This document shows positions 1 to 11,228 of a stretch of DNA of 64,000 bases, in pieces. The notes beneath the pieces are model-generated. The model was not told the DNA's origin. It did no database searches and was given only the letters and a program-made list of their open reading frames with translations. Each line of letters opens with the position of its first letter. Positions within the stretch are counted from its first letter, which is position 1. The DNA lies in NCBI GenBank assembly GCA_029204225.1, contig CM055106.1, positions 1,593,378 through 1,657,377 of the forward strand. The letters are read 5' to 3'. This DNA is from Diphasiastrum complanatum (taxonomy: Eukaryota > Streptophyta > Lycopodiopsida > Lycopodiales > Lycopodiaceae). Made by a program: the position numbers and the translations under genes.

Positions 1-635
1 ATTATTCTTTGTGGAAGTTGTATCAAGCTAGTTGATGAAACTAAGCTAGCACTTGGATGTGAGTTTAGAATGCAAGATCTAGGAGAGATGCATTACATCC
101 TAGGCCTAGAAATTGATTTTTATGAAAATCATGTCTTTATATGCCAATCTAGATATGCTCACTCTATGCTGAAAAAATTCCATATAAAAAATTCTAAGAG
201 CATAGATACTCCAATGGAGCAAATTGTAAAAGATCCTAATAAAGGTGATGAAAGATCCTTTGAGGACATCACACTTTTTAGGAGTCTTGTAGGCTCCTTG
301 ATTTGGCTTACCATTACTAGACCCGATCTAAGTTTTTGTGTGCACAAATTGAGTCAACTATGCAAGATCCTAAGATCCATCATTGGAAGATGGCCAAGAG
401 GATTCTGAGATATGTATCTTCATCTTGTGATTATGGTCTACTTTATGAAAGCGAAGATCTATCCATTGTTGGCTACTCAGATTCGGACATTGCAAGTGAC
501 AAGATGGATCGAAAGTCTATTAGTGCATACACTATCTTTCTTGGAGGCAACCTAATATCTTGGCTTTCCAAAAAGCAAGATACTATATCTCTCTCTTCAT
601 GTGAGGCCGAGTACAAAGCACTCACTACAACTACT
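1..635 (+). pseudogene. Ty1/copia pol fragment E1 (RT end to RNase H), broken
   Basis: The reading frame is already open at base 1, so the window starts inside the gene, just after the place where the reverse-transcriptase YVDD motif should be. Visible are the RT connection motif DLGEMHYILGLEID and the conserved SLIWLTITRPDLSFCVHKLSQ stretch. One base is missing around 357-360, which shifts the frame. The next frame carries the RNase H motifs SDSDIASDKMDRKS and LSSCEAEYKAL. The fragment stops in the RNase H domain at 635, exactly where the reverse-oriented LTR of E2 begins. The protein is closest in this window to E2 itself. It cannot make a working polyprotein. Confidence 0.9.
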
Positions 636-1248
636 TGTTGAATTCACACGTGTAGGATGCCCTACACATATATTTTTGATCTCCTAAGCACAATAACACC
701 ATAAATATCAGACTAGCATTGGTTGTCAATAGGATAGCTGATCATACAAGCAATATTATTGTGTTACAAGCAAGATCTATCAACAAAACATAAGACAAAG
801 CATCATAAATGCCTCTACTCGGCTAGAGAGAGAAAATAACAAGTACAAAACTCGTGGGGAGAGAGAGGGCACAAAGAGCTTGTCTCCAAATTTGCATTAC
901 ACACAAATTTCATCATTTTCTCAATGAGAGTACATCACATATATATAGATCCATGGACTCTTCTCCTACTTTGAGTTGAATTGGAGTTGTGGATCCACCT
1001 CTCAAGCTATCTAGACTTATCCAAGCCACCTCACTATGTCTAATTGTGCCACATAGTCTTTTCATGCATTAAATGTGGCATGTAAAGTGCAAATGGCAAT
1101 TCCTATGGTAGCTCGAGTTTCTACTTCTACCTACCTTGAATATTTTATTCTAAGATGGGTCTTTACTAAGCCAAAAGAGCTCAATTCATCTTTGGCATTT
1201 TTAGGACCCATACTCACAACATTAGATAGATTTTTCAATATTTTGACA
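636..1248 (-). repeat. 3' LTR of copia element E2
   Basis: This 613-bp block runs from TGTTGAATTC to TTTTGACA on the + strand. Read on the minus strand it follows a polypurine tract (TTTTAGGAGGAG, 1249-1260) that directly follows the end of E2 pol, so it is the 3' LTR. It contains a TATA-like run (minus TATATATAT near 940-950) and a near copy of the shared CACACGTGT palindrome at 642-655. The five bases before it (CTACT, 631-635) would be the target duplication, but the far end of E2 is lost so this cannot be tested. Confidence 0.8.
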
Positions 1249-4200
1249 CTCCTCCTAAAAATGTATCTAATGTGGATTAAGCATTGATCTTGAGATAAGA
1301 CCAAGATTAGACAATGCTTTGAGAAGGCACTTTTGCAAAGTGGCTTTGTGAGAAGATCAACAATACACAAAGATGTGTCGACATGTTCTAAGTTGATTTC
1401 ACCTCCAATGAGCTTTTCCCTTACAAAATAGTGAGCCACTTCTATATGCTTGCTTGTTGCATGAAAAAATAGGATTGTTTGCAAGAGCTTGTGTCGATAT
1501 GTTGTCACATTTGATCAAGGGAAGATCACCCTCTTTGATGCACTTTAGCTCCATGATTAACCTCTTGATCCAAAGCACTTCTTTAGTTGTTGTAGTGAGT
1601 GCTTTATACTTGGCCTCACAAGATGATAGAGATATGGTATCCTGCTTCTTTGAAAGCCAAGACACAAGATTGCCTCCAAGAAAGATAGTATATGCATTAA
1701 TGGACTTCCGATCCATTTTATCACTTGCAAAATCGGAATCTGAATAGCCAACAATGGTTAGATCTTCATTTTTGTACAATAAACCATAATCTTGAGTAGA
1801 AGATACATATCTTAGAACTCTCTTGGCCATCTTCCAATGTTGGATCTTGGGATCTTGCATAAATTGACTCAATTTGTGCACACAATAGCTCAAATCGGGT
1901 CTAGTGATAGTAAGCCAAATTAAAGAGCCTATAAGACTTCTATAAAGTGTGATGTCCTCGAAGGATCTTTCATCACCTTTAATAGGATCTTTTACATGTT
2001 GCTCCATGGGAGTATCTATGCCTTTACAACTTTGCATATTGAATTTTCTCAACATAGAAAAGACATATCTAGATTGACAAATAAAAGCATACTCTTCATG
2101 AAAATCAATCTCAAGGCCCAAAATGTAATGGATCTCTCCTAGATCTTGCATTTTAAATTCTTTTTGTAATGCATCTTTGGTTTCTTGAACTAGCATAAAA
2201 AAACTTCCACTAAGAATAATGTCATCTACATAGATTAGGAGAATGACAATATTACTACCATCAAATTTTAAGTACATAGAAGGATCATAGTCACTAAGCA
2301 CAAATCCTAATGAAAGTAGAAAGTTGTTGAGTCTTGAATACCATGATCTAGGTGCTTGCTTTAAGCCATAAAGACTTCTAAATAGCAAACACACCTTAGA
2401 TTTATCCTTGATAAATCCTTGAGGTTGTTCCATGTATATCTCCTCCTCAAGATAGCCATTCAAAAAAGCGTTGGAGACATCAAGTTGAAATAGTTTCCAC
2501 TTAAAAAATAAGGCAAGAGAGATTATGATTCTTATTGTCATCGTCTTTGCTACAGGAGCAAAGGTTTCTTCATAGTCAAGGCCATATATTTGTGCAAAGC
2601 CTTTAGCACATATTCTTGCCTTGTATTTGTTGATGGAGCCATCATGATTGTACTTGATCTTGAATACCCACTTGCATCCAATGATATGCATGTAAGGTGG
2701 TGGATCCACTAGTTCCCATGTGTGGTTGGTGATCAAGGCATCATATTCAATCTTCATGGCCTCATACCACTCCTTGGTATTGAGGGCTTCTTGAACATCT
2801 TTGGGCTCCTCATGAGAAACAAAATAAGCATAAGTGGAATCAAGATCCACTTGTTTTCCTTTGTCATCATAAGTGAGCCTGTTAGGCTCGGATCTCTCCC
2901 TCATGGATCTTCTAGGAGTAAAAATCTAAGGACTTCCATCTTCAAATCTCAACTCCTCCATATGTTGATTGTCTTCAATAACAAAAGGTGATAGATTTTG
3001 AGGTTGCTTGATCTCAGCCCCTCCAAGATTGGACTTTTCTTCTTTATGAAGAACTACATCTCTACTATTAGTTACTTTAGAAGTAGAGAGCATGTGGATT
3101 CGATAGGCTTTCTTGTTGGATGAATATCCAACCATTAATCCTTTACTTGCACAAGGATCATCCTTCTTTCTCGTTTCCAAGGGAATATGGACAAAGCATA
3201 TGCATCCAGATACTCTAAGGTGTTCAACCTTAGGTTTCTTCAATTAGAGTGCTTCATATGGTGACTTTCCTCCAAGTGCAACATGAGGGAGTCTATTGCA
3301 AAGATAGTTTGAACAATTGATAGCCTCACCCCAAAAGTCTTTTGGCAAAGATGCATCAATTCTGATGGTTTTGGCACATTCACACAGTGTTCTATTCTTT
3401 CTTTCAGCCACCCCATTTTGAGATGGTGTATATGCACAAGAAAACTCCCTTTTATTGCCTTCAAGCTCACAATAATCATGAAATTTATTGGAAGTGTACT
3501 CAGCACCTCCATCACTTCTAAGAATCTTGATTTTGTAAGAAAATTGCTTTTCAACTAGAGCTTTGAACTTTAGGAAATAGTCAAACACCATAGATTTTGA
3601 AGCTAGAAGATATACCCAAGTAAATCTAGTGAAATCATCAATGAAAGCTACAAAGCAAGTAGCACCACCCTTGCTCTTTGAAGATGATAAGTGCACATGC
3701 GAGTGTATGAGCTCCAATGGATGTGTAGTCTTGATAGATGGCTTTAAAAAGGATTCTTATGAGACTTAGATATGGCACAAGCCTCACATGGCTTGAAATT
3801 CTTGGAGATAAGATTAGGCAAGCCAATAGCTTTGGCTTTCTTGACCATGGACACCATAGAATTATATTTAAAATGTCCCAACCTTCTATGCCATAGTTCC
3901 TCCAAAGACATATGAGTAGCAAAAGCACTATCACAAGAGTTAGCATACTCTTTGGGATCGAGATTGTAGATTCCACCATATCTAGACCCAAATGCAAGAA
4001 TCTCATCATGCTTCTTGATCGTATATGTATTAACATTGAAATTCACATCTAGTCCGCTATCAAACAATTGCCCAACACTAATTAGATTTTTTGTTAACTT
4101 GGGAACAAAAAGTACATTAGACAGAGAAAGAACTTTTGATGAAGAAAGCTTTAAGAGAATGGTCCCTATGCCTTCAATAGCACACTCATGATCATTTGCT

Positions 4201-4405
4201 GTGTAGATGGACTTCTTGGCTCCTTCATAAGGTGACATGGATGAAAAAGAATACTTGGAGCTACACATATGTGAGGAAGCTCCATTGTCGATATACCATG
4301 AACCATCCTTCTTGAAAGGTGATGAAGAAAAACTTGAGAGACCATAAGAGATTCCCCTTCATCACTTGCATGAGCATCTTCCTTCTCTTCATTAGAAATG
4401 CTAGC
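1249..4405 (-). pseudogene. Ty1/copia element E2 gag-end/pol, degraded
   Basis: Reading leftwards: the end of gag and protease (4268-4380, active site changed to D-N-G-A), GAG_pre-integrase with the H..C..C pattern (about 3765-3900), integrase core (3244-3717, with TPSQNGVAERKNRT), then RT and RNase H (2904-1399, with intact YVDDIILSG and RSLYGLKQAPRSWY). Breaks seen: a frameshift near 4330, an in-frame TAA near 3241, an in-frame TAG at 2924-2926, and a frameshift in an A-rich run near 1460. The RNase H tail SKHIEVAHYFVREKL continues in the shifted frame at 1131-1508. The 5' LTR, primer site and most of gag are missing; the right edge is replaced by E3 near 4405. Confidence 0.88.
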
Positions 4406-4830
4406 TTGCTTGAATTGAAGATGTAGTTCTTCTGTGAATGATTTTTCGATCATTGTAGAAATCAGTGAATTAGTTTGAGATGTAATCTCCACCCCGATCC
4501 GTTCTGATATGCTTCACCTTATTTCTTGTGCATCTTTCTGTCCAATTCACATACTCTGTGAATTTGTCAAATGCTTCTGATTTATTGTGAATGAAGTAGA
4601 CTCTGGCAAACTTACTGTAATCATCAATAAAGGTGATATAATATTTCGAGCCTCTACTGAGATCACGTTGAAAGGTCCACATATGTTTGAATGTACTAGC
4701 TCCAGAATCTTTGTCGTTCTGTAGGAGTCCCTGACAAAAGGAGTACGTGACATCTTACCCTTTATACATGCATCACAAGTCATCGAACTGGTTGCATTAC
4801 ATGCAACACATAACATATTTTTGCGAGATG
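4405..4830 (-). pseudogene. Ty1/copia integrase fragment E3
   Basis: A separate and more diverged copia integrase piece. From right to left it shows the zinc-finger end (C-D-A-C-I-K-G-K), the start of the core (LVHSNICGPF), a frameshift near 4660, then YYITFIDDYSKFARVYF and the second catalytic Asp region RTDRGGDYISN, followed by a stop. The sequence then changes to E2's gag linker without visible LTR or duplication, so this is a deletion or recombination joint. About 430 bp; no function expected. Confidence 0.75.
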
Positions 4831-4832
4831 GC

Positions 4833-6957
4833 TACTATTATTGACCGAATTTGATTTTCGTGTTGTGGTTTGAAAGGATAAACAACATTATCTAGCCGAC
4901 CATGTTTCAAGGATTGAATCAACGTCTGTTAATACTGAAGTAGATGATGAACTACCAGATGCTGCATTATTGTATGTTGAAGCAATACCTGAGTGGGCAA
5001 TAGATATTATTGAATATCTTATGCTTGGCCAACCCAATAACTCCTTGACAAAAGTACAGAAGAGACAATTAGTTCATAAGGCACAACCTTATCAATTGAT
5101 TGCTGGAAAATTGTGACAATTGTATCGCCGATGAATGGATGATATTTTATGAAGATGTGTTTTGCCACATGAAGTACCTGAACTTATCATGTTTTCTCAT
5201 GATGACATGGCTGGAGAACATTTTTCAATAGATATCACTATTCACAAACTTTTACAATCAGGATGTTGGTGGCCTACACTTCACAAAGATACAAAAAATT
5301 ATATTCAGTCATGCAATGTTTGTCAACGAGCACATCGTCCTACTCGATAGAATTATGAAACTTTATATCCCGTTTTATCACAAGCACCGTTCAAGAAATG
5401 GGGCCTCGACTATGTTGGTCCTATTCATTCTACGACAAGAGGATATCAAGCCAGATATATCATTGTTGCAATCGATTATATGACCAAGTGAAGCGAAAGC
5501 AGTTCGAGTTGCAGATGCAAAATCAACGACTAAGTTTCTCTATGAAAATGTTATTACTAGATTTGGATGTCCTATCGAGATCGTTAGTGATTGCTGAACA
5601 CATTTTGTGAATGAAATGATAACGTTTCTGTTGGAAGACTTTTTTGTTATTCATCAGTTTAGTACTCCGTATTATCCGAGGGGTAATGGCCAAGCTGAAT
5701 CTTCCCACAAGATTCTCTACAACATTATGACAAAAATGGTAGAAGCAAGTCATTCTAATTGGAAACATAAGCTTTATGCGGCTTTATGGGCATTCATAAC
5801 AGCTTACAAAGGTAGTATGAATCAAACGCCATTTCAGGCTGTTTATGGACAAGATGCAGATATGCCAATTGAATGTGAAAGTACTGTACCTTAGGACCAT
5901 AAATGGATCTACAAAAGATCCACAAGAGTGATTGGATGCTTGCTTAACAATCTATCAAAAAACTAGACACAAAAAAGTTGATCTAGATTGGCAATTTGAC
6001 AAACAACAAGCATTAACAATCAAAAGCATTGATAAACATTGAAATCCGAGCCCACACATGTGTACTACAGGCTGTACTACGGCCTTCAACCTGAGAAACA
6101 AGTAGAAATTGATTTGGTTTCATTTGGATCACAAAAACTCAATGTACATAGTGAACTAGCTCGAGATTGCCAATGAGCTCCAAAAAATTTCTATCTTCTC
6201 ACTATGGAGAGAGGGAATACATAGCAAATTCGACTTCCTTCTTGAAGTTAGGTGGATTTCCAGCATGTAATAAGGAAGTTAACTCACTCTCCTTGACCTA
6301 AAATGAAACCCTAGTCTATTTCCTAGAGTTATGCTTGGTAGGTAGCTAGTTGGTCAAATTTTCACCTTAAACTTAGGTGTAAAGTAGGGATGACCACCAA
6401 ATAGACATGACCAACTCTCTTGACTTGACCTAACCTACATTAGGATGGGTTTCCCATGTGGTATCATGGCCTCACATGTGTGGGACCCACTTGTGTACAC
6501 AATTTACACTATTCTACATGGTTTTTTATCAAGCTAGATTTGCCAATTTTTGGCAATTCTTCACATTGAATTTCTGATACCATCTCTACGCATAGTAGCA
6601 ACGAAACGGTTGGATGATGCGAAATCCTTACAAATGTGTCATGAGGCTTTACAAAAACTTTGTGAGACCCGATTGATGGCAGTTGATGCATTAGCAGCAA
6701 AGAATGCCCATCGAAAGGCATGGCACGATCGCCGATTACACAAAAATGATCTGAAGGAAGGAGATCTAGCACTAATGTATAAGATGAAACTAATTAAAGG
6801 CAAATTAAAGTTCACAGGTGAAGGATCGTATAGAGTGAAGGAAATATTGAACTATGGAGCGATCATTTTAGAACATTTGGATGGAAAAAGATTCAACATT
6901 CCGGTGAATGGCAGCCGTCTACGCAAGTTTTGGCAGCTAGATCAGCCAGTTCAATAA
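4833..6957 (+). pseudogene. Ty3/gypsy pol fragment E4 (RNase H end to integrase), interrupted
   Basis: The piece starts within RNase H (KDKQHYLADHVSRIES after a lost codon), continues through the linker (PEWAIDIIEYLMLGQ) to the integrase H-H-C-C zinc finger (HDDMAGEHFS...CNVCQRAHRP, 5162-5350) and the catalytic core (FKKWGLDYVGPIHST near 5391; YYPRGNGQAESSHK near 5670). Several stops and frameshifts occur (about 5115, 5350, 5490-5610). The core is split at 5873/6566 by solo LTR E5 and resumes as FLIPSLRIVATKRLDD. The C-terminal integrase domain ends in RLRKFWQLDQPVQ at 6957. It is the same family as E9 and E10. The left part, including RT, is absent. Confidence 0.88.
5874..6565 (-). mobile_element. 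Solo LTR E5 (copia type) with 5-bp target duplication
   Basis: A 692-bp block with inverted ends TGTGAAAG...CTTCACA lies inside the E4 integrase gene. It is flanked on both sides by the same five bases, TTGAA (5869-5873 and 6566-6570), and E4's frame continues across if the block and one duplicate are ignored. Minus orientation is inferred because its + strand left end (GGATCTACAAAAGATCC) resembles the reverse complement of other LTR right ends. It carries CACACATGTGT followed by a GTACTACGGCC motif (6052-6083). A single LTR with a matching duplication is the usual product of LTR-LTR recombination. Confidence 0.9.
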
Positions 6958-7655
6958 GAATGATCCAACACTTTGTCAATTTTATTTGGATTGTTTTACA
7001 TTTTTTTATTTTTTATTATTTGAGTGATTTTTTTTCTTTGCAAAAAGACTTTAAAAAAAAGAAGAATAAGAAGAAAAGCAAATGATGAGCGAAAATTAAA
7101 AAAAGTCATTTGAAAGAAAAAAAGTGAAGGGAAATATTTGCAAAAGATAATTTTTGATGAAAAATGACTTAGAAAATCACTTTTTGGGTCATATTTTTTA
7201 CATACAGTCTTAGAAACCTTCGTCTAGATTTCCGATCATACATCCACCTCAGATTTCTCTATATTGAGTTGGGTGAAGGTTCCTTCAGAGTTAATACTTG
7301 ATTTTGAGTTAGACGAATGTTCAAAAACTTACCATTTTGGGAACCTTCGCCAAGCACCTTACAACCCTTATTAACCTTCGCCGACCTGACAGATGGACTT
7401 ATAATGCCAAAATTAGGTTGGGCAAAGGGCCAGATTATCAAAATTTACATTTATTATAGTACTTGGGCAAATGATGTACTTAGGCGAAGGATGAACCTTC
7501 GCCAGATCTTGAAAACCTTCGCCAGATCACTTCAGTATCTCACTTCACCGAGATTTTTACAATCTATTTTTAAAGTACTAAACATGCCTGCAAACTTTTG
7601 TCCAAAATTGAGCAGCCAAACTAGTACATTGTGTAATGGACCCTCCAAATCAGCC
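6958..7655 (+). other. E4 region between pol and ORF3, with repeated AACCTTCGCC motif
   Basis: No gene is visible. The first 250 bases are A/T-rich. From about 7210 to 7530 the motif AACCTTCGCC or its reverse GGCGAAGG recurs at least six times with variants, for example near 7342, 7372, 7480, 7495 and 7517. The same position in gypsy E10 holds a comparable cluster built on AACTCTCGCAGA (41280-41620). The region ends at the TATA box that precedes ORF3. Confidence 0.6.
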
Positions 7656-7722
7656 TATAAAAAGACAGAATTTGATTTCATTTCTCACTTGTGCTAGTGG
7701 AGCTCTTGCAAAATTTTCTAGC
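7656..7722 (+). promoter_or_regulatory. Putative internal promoter of E4 ORF3
   Basis: TATAAAAA at 7656-7663 is followed 22 bases later by CACTTGTGCTAG (7686-7698, allowing one flanking base) and then AAAATTTTCTAG (7711-7722). The same three-part order, with 21-24 bases between TATA and CACTT, precedes ORF3 in E10 and E9. The spacing fits a plant TATA box and start site. Promoter activity is inferred. Confidence 0.55.
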
Positions 7723-7803
7723 GACCAAAACTTTCCAAATTTTCTATACTACCTTATGATATACTCTCACATCATTTGCTTTCAATTTATACTTTTTCTC
7801 ATC

Positions 7804-8214
7804 ATGTCTTCCACTGATACCAGTCAGTCTCCGCACTATGTCATTCATCGTGGCGTTCTGACCAAGACGAACATCATGGTACTCCCTAGTACAAGCATTG
7901 TGGCTCAGTGGATGAACCTTGCTGGGTCTTTGCTCACAACAATTGGGATCTATGAGCGTGCCTTTTCTTGAAAGGTCAACATGAATTTTACCTTTAGCAC
8001 CTGGACAAAGGCCAAATCAAAATTTTATATCACCTATCAGACAACAACCCACAAGATGCATGTGACGAAGGCCGCCCTTGCAGCCATAGGCATAACTTCT
8101 GGCACACAGCCATCACCAAAGCATAAGCATGCCAAAATTGCCATCAAACACTTCGTTGATACCTCTGATGAACTCTATTGGACCAATGAGGACTACTATG
8201 AAAGATTCAACTAG
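7804..8214 (+). pseudogene. Gypsy ORF3 (extra ORF after pol) of E4, broken
   Basis: The ORF begins MSSTDTSQSPHYVIHRG and has an in-frame TGA at 7969-7971, after which the same frame continues (MNFTFSTWTKAKSKFYITYQ) to a stop at 8214. About 135 codons remain. It aligns with ORF3 of E10 (41980-42989): a start block, an aromatic stretch F.TW.K.K..F.YQ.TT.K..V, then A.IGITSG and a run of basic residues. The E10 version continues further, so this copy is truncated or has decayed. I do not recognise a catalytic domain. The position after pol matches the third or env-like ORF of plant Athila/Tat gypsy elements, but no transmembrane segment is seen. Confidence 0.6.
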
Positions 8215-9389
8215 TTTCATGACATTTTGCAATATTTCCATATTTGGCATATTGAGGCCAAAACTTATTTTAGACTTAGAGGTTGACTTTTCAAAGTTCA
8301 TTAGTCTAAATTTCATTTGAATAACACTAAGATTTTGACTCATACATATTGTTGTAGTTTGGCATTTATAATGAACATTTCATGTGTAAAAAATGCATGA
8401 GTTGTGCAAGAATGCAAGTAGTTCAAAAGTAGTGACAAGAAAAGAAGGGCCAATAACATAGCAAACATCATGGAACAAGTTATATATGCCTCGTTATAGG
8501 TTGAATATGACACATGTGCAATTTTACATAATTTTATTATAATGGTTTCTAGAGGCCACGCACAATATTGGTAGATACAAAGTCCCTTTCAAAACAACTG
8601 ACTTTATAAGAAGAAAAATGCAAGTGTAACTTGATGAAACTTTGAAACTATTTAAATTGTTTAAGAGAATGATTGTCAAAGAAGCAATATCTTCATGATG
8701 TTGAATATAGTGTAATAACTTGCAACATGAATGAACTTAGAGCTAATTAAATATTCTTATCAATGATGAAAGAGACTTTTCAAGGATTCATAATTAATTT
8801 TCTATAGTTGAACTCATATATTAAATCCCAAAAGGTCACGGATTAGGTGAGCTATGCAGAGTGTTCTATGTCCTTTCTTTAATAGGTCATTGAAGACCTT
8901 CACACAACCTACTAGTCATAAACAAGGGTCCAACATTGGATTTTATATCTTACAATGACTAAGACTAAACTCTATGACCTCCTTTTATATTTCAAATCTA
9001 TAGCCTTTTAAGTGTACAAAGTTAAAAAATAGTAATTATAAGACTTGTTATGTTTCTAGAGCTAGAAACTTAAGAGAAAAATGCTAAGATTTGATTGGAA
9101 GTCTACTAGATGGTTGACCAACTATCTTTCCAAATGCTAGCTTAATATCTTTTTATGCAAGTTGTAAAATAATAAAAGTTCTTTTAGTGTCTTCTTACTT
9201 TGTAAGTCTCCATTTAGATACACCCTAGATAAATTCTACAAAACACATATGATCTATATTTTCATTTGGTGCAAGGAAGGGTTTAGACCTAGTGAGTATA
9301 TTGCATTATTATTATGGCTTGTCACTTACACAAGCCAATGGACAGTCTAGCACGATCATTGAATTAAGTTGTATGTATACAAATGAGAT
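8215..9389. other. A/T-rich non-coding stretch, nothing recognised
   Basis: About 1.2 kb with stops in all frames, no LTR ends, no tandem repeat and no RNA gene that I can recognise. The first few hundred bases may be a decayed 3' continuation of E4 ORF3. Confidence 0.5.
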
Positions 9390-9897
9390 GACCGTCCATG
9401 TCTGAAGAATTGAGTCTCTGATCTGTTTTCCTGATTGGCATTGACATAAGTTTCTAACGTGCTCTAAAACCATTCGTGCTCTTTAAACATTAAGTTGGGC
9501 TTTAGTTGTTGAGGACTATTGTCTAGGAACGAATAGTTCACGAACTCAATTAATTAATTATCTGCGCAGTCGTGAATACATCGAACAATTCCCGATTCTC
9601 TGTTGACACCTTAGTCAGCCAGAGTGTAGTCTGCTGTACTACTCTGATAACATTTCATTTGTAGAACGCGCTTCCTTCAATTCGATAGAGGCCAGATTGT
9701 TGTTCTGAATTCATTAACATTACCCATTCCAAATATAAGTAGTACTGGTTACTTTTTAATGTCTGTCGACAACCAGAATAACATTCGAAACCACCTGCCA
9801 TAATTACACAAAAAACATAACTTTCTAACGCTATCCTCTGTGGGAACGATACTTCTCACTACAAAATCTATATTAACCCTGTTGGTATAGCACGACA
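9390..9897 (+). repeat. Non-coding repeat, copy 1 (LTR-like right end)
   Basis: This stretch is clearly related to 27330-27862. Shared blocks in the same order include TGTCTGAAGAATTGAG, GTTGTTGAGGACTA, GAATACATCGAA, a TGACACCTTA/GACACCTTAATCAG block, TACTACTCTGATAACA, TAGTACTGGTTACTT and GACAACCAGA. Both copies end GGTATA.CACGACA. The end block (GCTATCCTCT.TGGG...TACAAA) looks like the right end of a plant gypsy LTR. The left border of this copy is not visible. Confidence 0.6.
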
Positions 9898-9899
9898 AA

Positions 9900-10334
9900 G
9901 TTCACATGCTATTTTCATAGGTGATGGAGCTATCTCTTTGATGTCGAAGAAACAAGCTACAATCTCATTGTCATCTAGTGAGGTCAAGTACAAAGTTCTT
10001 ACATCTTGTAAAGGAGATGCTATGGATAAAAATAATGGTAATGGATTTCACTTGCTGTATTTGTCAAAGAGTCCAATCATCTTTTGTGATAACCTTTTAG
10101 CCCAAAGATTAGCAAGCGATCCTATTTTTCATGCAAGGAGCAAGCATATTGAAGTGGCCTATCATTTGTGAGAGAACAATGGCATGGCAAGGAGGTAAAG
10201 CTTCAACATGTTTCTTCAAGGGAGTGTGTGGCTAATATCTTCACCAAAGCATTAGGAAAAGACTTTTTTTTTAAATAATAGAACATCACTTGGAGTTTTG
10301 TCTAAACCTATCCTAAAACTAGTTGAAGAGGGAG
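9900..10334 (+). pseudogene. Ty1/copia RNase H remnant E6
   Basis: Closely related to the intact E11: the DNA around 9905-9990 matches E11 near 37220-37300 almost base for base. It encodes the RNase H region (MSKKQATISLSSSE, DNLLAQRLASDPIFHARSKH) with a frameshift near 10000, a stop near 10170 and further damage. It ends in the conserved tail LVEEGV whose stop overlaps the LTR start. Everything upstream is absent, replaced by the repeat ending at 9897. Confidence 0.85.
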
Positions 10335-10979
10335 TGTGAAAAATTGTCAACTAGTTTATTGGTTATTTGGCATTTTTGGAGGCCAACATGAAATCTCAAG
10401 CTAGAGATAGTTTCATATTTGTCAATAAAGGCCTAAATAGTGTTTTTACTCTTTTTGGCAAGTAGATAAGGGGATGAGGTCGAATTTGGACCCATTCTAA
10501 TTGGCTAAATTTGATACACTGCATCTAGACTAGAATTTCTAGGTTTTTTATGAAGTGTCTAGAAGTTTTCAATTTAGGTCAAGTTTAGGGCAAGTGGCCG
10601 AATGACATTTTGGAAGCTATAAATAGTTATACATGCGTGGAGAAATAATCATCAAATTTCTTTCTTTGCGGAGAATTCATCTCGTGTTTTTATTTCCATC
10701 TCATGTATATTTCTCTTGATATCTTGGTTTTCTATGTGTAGAATGTTGATTTTATGGTTGATCTAGCTTCCACACGTGTGAATTATTGTACTGTACTGCT
10801 GTTGTACGGACATGGACATTAACAAGACATATCTAAGTGTTTCTGATCATATCTTTGTGCATTTCTAAGTTCTAACATGCATAAAGTAGTGATTTCTATC
10901 TTCTACTATTTCTAGATCAACCAAATTTGGCCCAAGATCTAAGATCCATTAAGTGTGTTTTGGATCTGTATTTTTCACA
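10335..10979 (+). repeat. 3' LTR of copia E6
   Basis: 645 bp from TGTGAAAAATTGTCAAC to TGTATTTTTCACA, preceded by the polypurine tract GAAGAGGGAG. It is homologous to the E11 LTR but clearly diverged. It has TATAAATA at 10618-10625 and the palindrome variant TCCACACGTGTGAA at 10769-10782, followed by GTACGGAC near 10814. Confidence 0.85.
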
Positions 10980-11071
10980 CTCCACACGTGGGAACATGCT
11001 CCACACATGTGAGATTTCACTATGTACATGATATTGCAAAAGATCAAGTTAGATTTTGCCAAATTTTCACA
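10980..11071 (-). repeat. Partial copia LTR (U3 end)
   Basis: The block ends on the + strand in CCAAATTTTCACA (11059-11071), so on the minus strand it starts TGTGAAAATTTGG like a copia LTR. It shares the phrase CACGTGGGAACATGCTCCACAC with the E14 LTR near 59655-59677 (given here in two parts: CACGTGGGAACATG and CTCCACAC). Only about 92 bp remain next to the E6 LTR. Confidence 0.5.
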
Positions 11072-11228
11072 ATGTCGAGGATGCCTAAGAACTTCTATTG
11101 GTGAATTTGAAAGAGACAATGGCTTGGACTTCTGATTAAATTTTTTTTGAAATAACAAGATAAGTTTGTTGTGTATCTATTGTCTACCACTTTGTATAAA
11201 GTTGCATGGTTTTTTGGAATTTCTATGA

